Shown: piece by piece, positions 27,507-28,770 of the stretch
Layout of the letters: each line of letters begins with the position of its first letter
Numbering within the stretch: the first letter of the stretch is position 1
NCBI RefSeq assembly: GCF_000003815.2
Contig: NC_049984.1
Span: 21,405,981-21,434,750, forward strand
Length of the DNA: 28,770 nt
Source: Branchiostoma floridae
Taxonomy: Eukaryota > Chordata > Leptocardii > Amphioxiformes > Branchiostomatidae
Direction of reading: 5' to 3'
The notes under the pieces: generated by a model
What the model saw: the letters and a program-made list of their open reading frames with translations, nothing else
The model's database searches: none
What the model was told of the DNA's origin: nothing
Position numbers and translations under genes: made by a program

Positions 27507-27536
27507 ATGATCACTGCACTTGTGTACAGTGATCAT
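27507..27536 (+). other. Perfect hairpin in the 3' UTR
   Basis: ATGATCACTG (27507-27516) and CAGTGATCAT (27527-27536) form a perfect 10-bp stem around a 10-nt loop. It begins 15 bases after the stop codon at 27492. As RNA it would be a stable stem-loop; a role in mRNA control is only a possibility. Confidence 0.75.
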
Positions 27537-28770
27537 CTTTACAGATTTCTGCCTTGAACCAAGCAGTGATTGATGTAACAATGCGAAAGTAAGGAACAAT
27601 GCAACAAATGTATTTCTTCAACATAAACAAACAATCTATAGTTAGTAGTATCAAAGTCTGCAACATACCTGAGATAAAGATTTCAAGCACATTCAAAGAT
27701 ACTTAATAAGAAACTCTAAATTGCTTAACTTGTCAACTGCAACAAAACAAACAGTACATATTAGGTTGTCATACATTTTTGTTTCATACTAGGCTATAGC
27801 TTGCAGTAACATGGTTCGTAACCCCAAAACAAGTTTAACAAAGTTGCATTTAGAAATATAAAAACATCTGGATACAAAAAAGTCTTGATAACAAACATGT
27901 GCACATGTACCTCTTATCACTTGTTCCAAAACGACTCAGTTTTACTTACACAGTAAATAAATGCCAAGATACATGTTCTTATGATATGGTGTAATGTCAC
28001 AATACATAGTGATTCCTTTTCTTTGATTGGAAGTCTACGCAATATATTATCCTTCCATGTTTTTGCTTTGTTATATATATATATACTCTAACTTTGTTTC
28101 AGAATAAAAAATACAAAGAGTGTCTTTGTTGTGCATCTGGCCCAAATGTCTAAATGCAACTATTCTAATAACCTTTCAAAACTCAATGTAATGGTTACTG
28201 GTATACAACACTTGATCAAATGCAACATCATGATAAATAAAAGATGTGTATAGAAAGAAACGTTTCTAAATCAACAAACATGGGGCATCTTTTCTCTAAT
28301 GATTGTCATAAATCTCATGTTTTGCTTTGTACATTGTGATAAAGTTTTCATATAAAAATACAAATATCTTCTTTGGTTAAGTGTATGGCTTAAACATGTC
28401 TTTGCAACAATATGTGTATCCTGAAAATAATACCACATCTTTATGAGTTCCTGAGATGTTTATATACAATAACTAACAACATGTCCAGTATAAACATAGC
28501 TTCAAAACATATCAAATCATATAGTCTCTTCTGTTAACACCTGCACGAGTATGGCTAGTTTCAAAGAAGATACAAACTTATTTGTGCGTGTAGTGTCCTG
28601 ATTTTTCCATGACCAGAACTGACACAATACTAGTACATGTACCAGCAATTAAAAAGCCAAGTCGGGAGAATACATCTCCATGACTTTGTTATGTATAAGG
28701 TTACACTTGCATCTCCAAAGAAAAAATTATCTAGCAGTGTGTGAGTCTGTATGACTAATTGAAGCATGAC
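27537..28770. other. Probable 3' UTR and intergenic DNA
   Basis: AT-rich, with no exon on either strand. Possible poly(A) signals on the plus strand include TAAATAAA near 27954 and AATAAA near 28104. A short (TA)n tract lies at 28072-28085. Confidence 0.45.

Noticed and set aside
27288-27599. Minus-strand ORF over the HIRAN-like exon.
   Set aside because: Antisense shadow of an exon with clear splice support and domain pattern on the plus strand.

Overview
The window is animal nuclear DNA with spliced genes, long AT-rich intergenic stretches and many old transposon fragments. The mix of a Tie/RET-like receptor tyrosine kinase with EGF domains, CR1- and RTE-type LINE tails, tRNA-headed SINE and GPCR exons fits a lancelet (Branchiostoma) or a related marine deuterostome. 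That is an inference from gene content. Two assembly gaps (8523-8852 and 25641-25740) each sit against a coding exon.

Layout. At 348-1172 (+) lies the TM3-to-C-tail exon of a class A GPCR of the S1P/LPA/cannabinoid/adenosine type. From 2137 to 3480 there is a foldback MITE, the 3' end of a CR1-like LINE on the minus strand, a second LINE-type tail and a diverged direct repeat. A lone galactose 3-O-sulfotransferase-like exon follows (3526-3844). A CpG-richer stretch at about 5160-5830 carries CCAAT boxes, a TCTCGCGAGA element and several TGACGTG/CACGTG sites. It is a plausible promoter for the main gene, a receptor tyrosine kinase (5' UTR exon from 7275, coding 7431-10361). This kinase joins a cadherin-like N-terminus, EGF modules, an Ig-like segment, one TM helix and an intact catalytic domain. 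Its reading frame is broken at 8508 and near 9104-9111, next to the gap.

From 12.2 to 13.65 kb a small gene can be assembled that single-exon ORF calling misses: an NRF1 palindrome fused to a DR1 site, a 37-codon signal-anchor exon with a strong donor, an intron holding a SINE, and a phase-compatible second exon (60 residues in total). It is followed by a very regular 30-bp array of CGTAANNCGTAR motifs and then a satellite of about 185 bp arranged as an alternating dimer.

The minus strand from 15.5 to 18.9 kb is decayed coding sequence: a C2H2 zinc-finger relic, a fragment seen in metazoan retroelement-type proteins, and a large transposase-like pseudogene with a still recognisable intron. 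From 20.8 to 24.7 kb there are LINE ends, a possible solo LTR, the start of a transposase-like ORF and another pseudogene. The window closes with the 3' exons of a gene encoding an acidic, HIRAN-like protein (25742-25972 joined to 26707-27492). Its penultimate exon end, splice donor included, is tandemly duplicated in the intron. No CRISPR array, rRNA or functional tRNA gene was seen.
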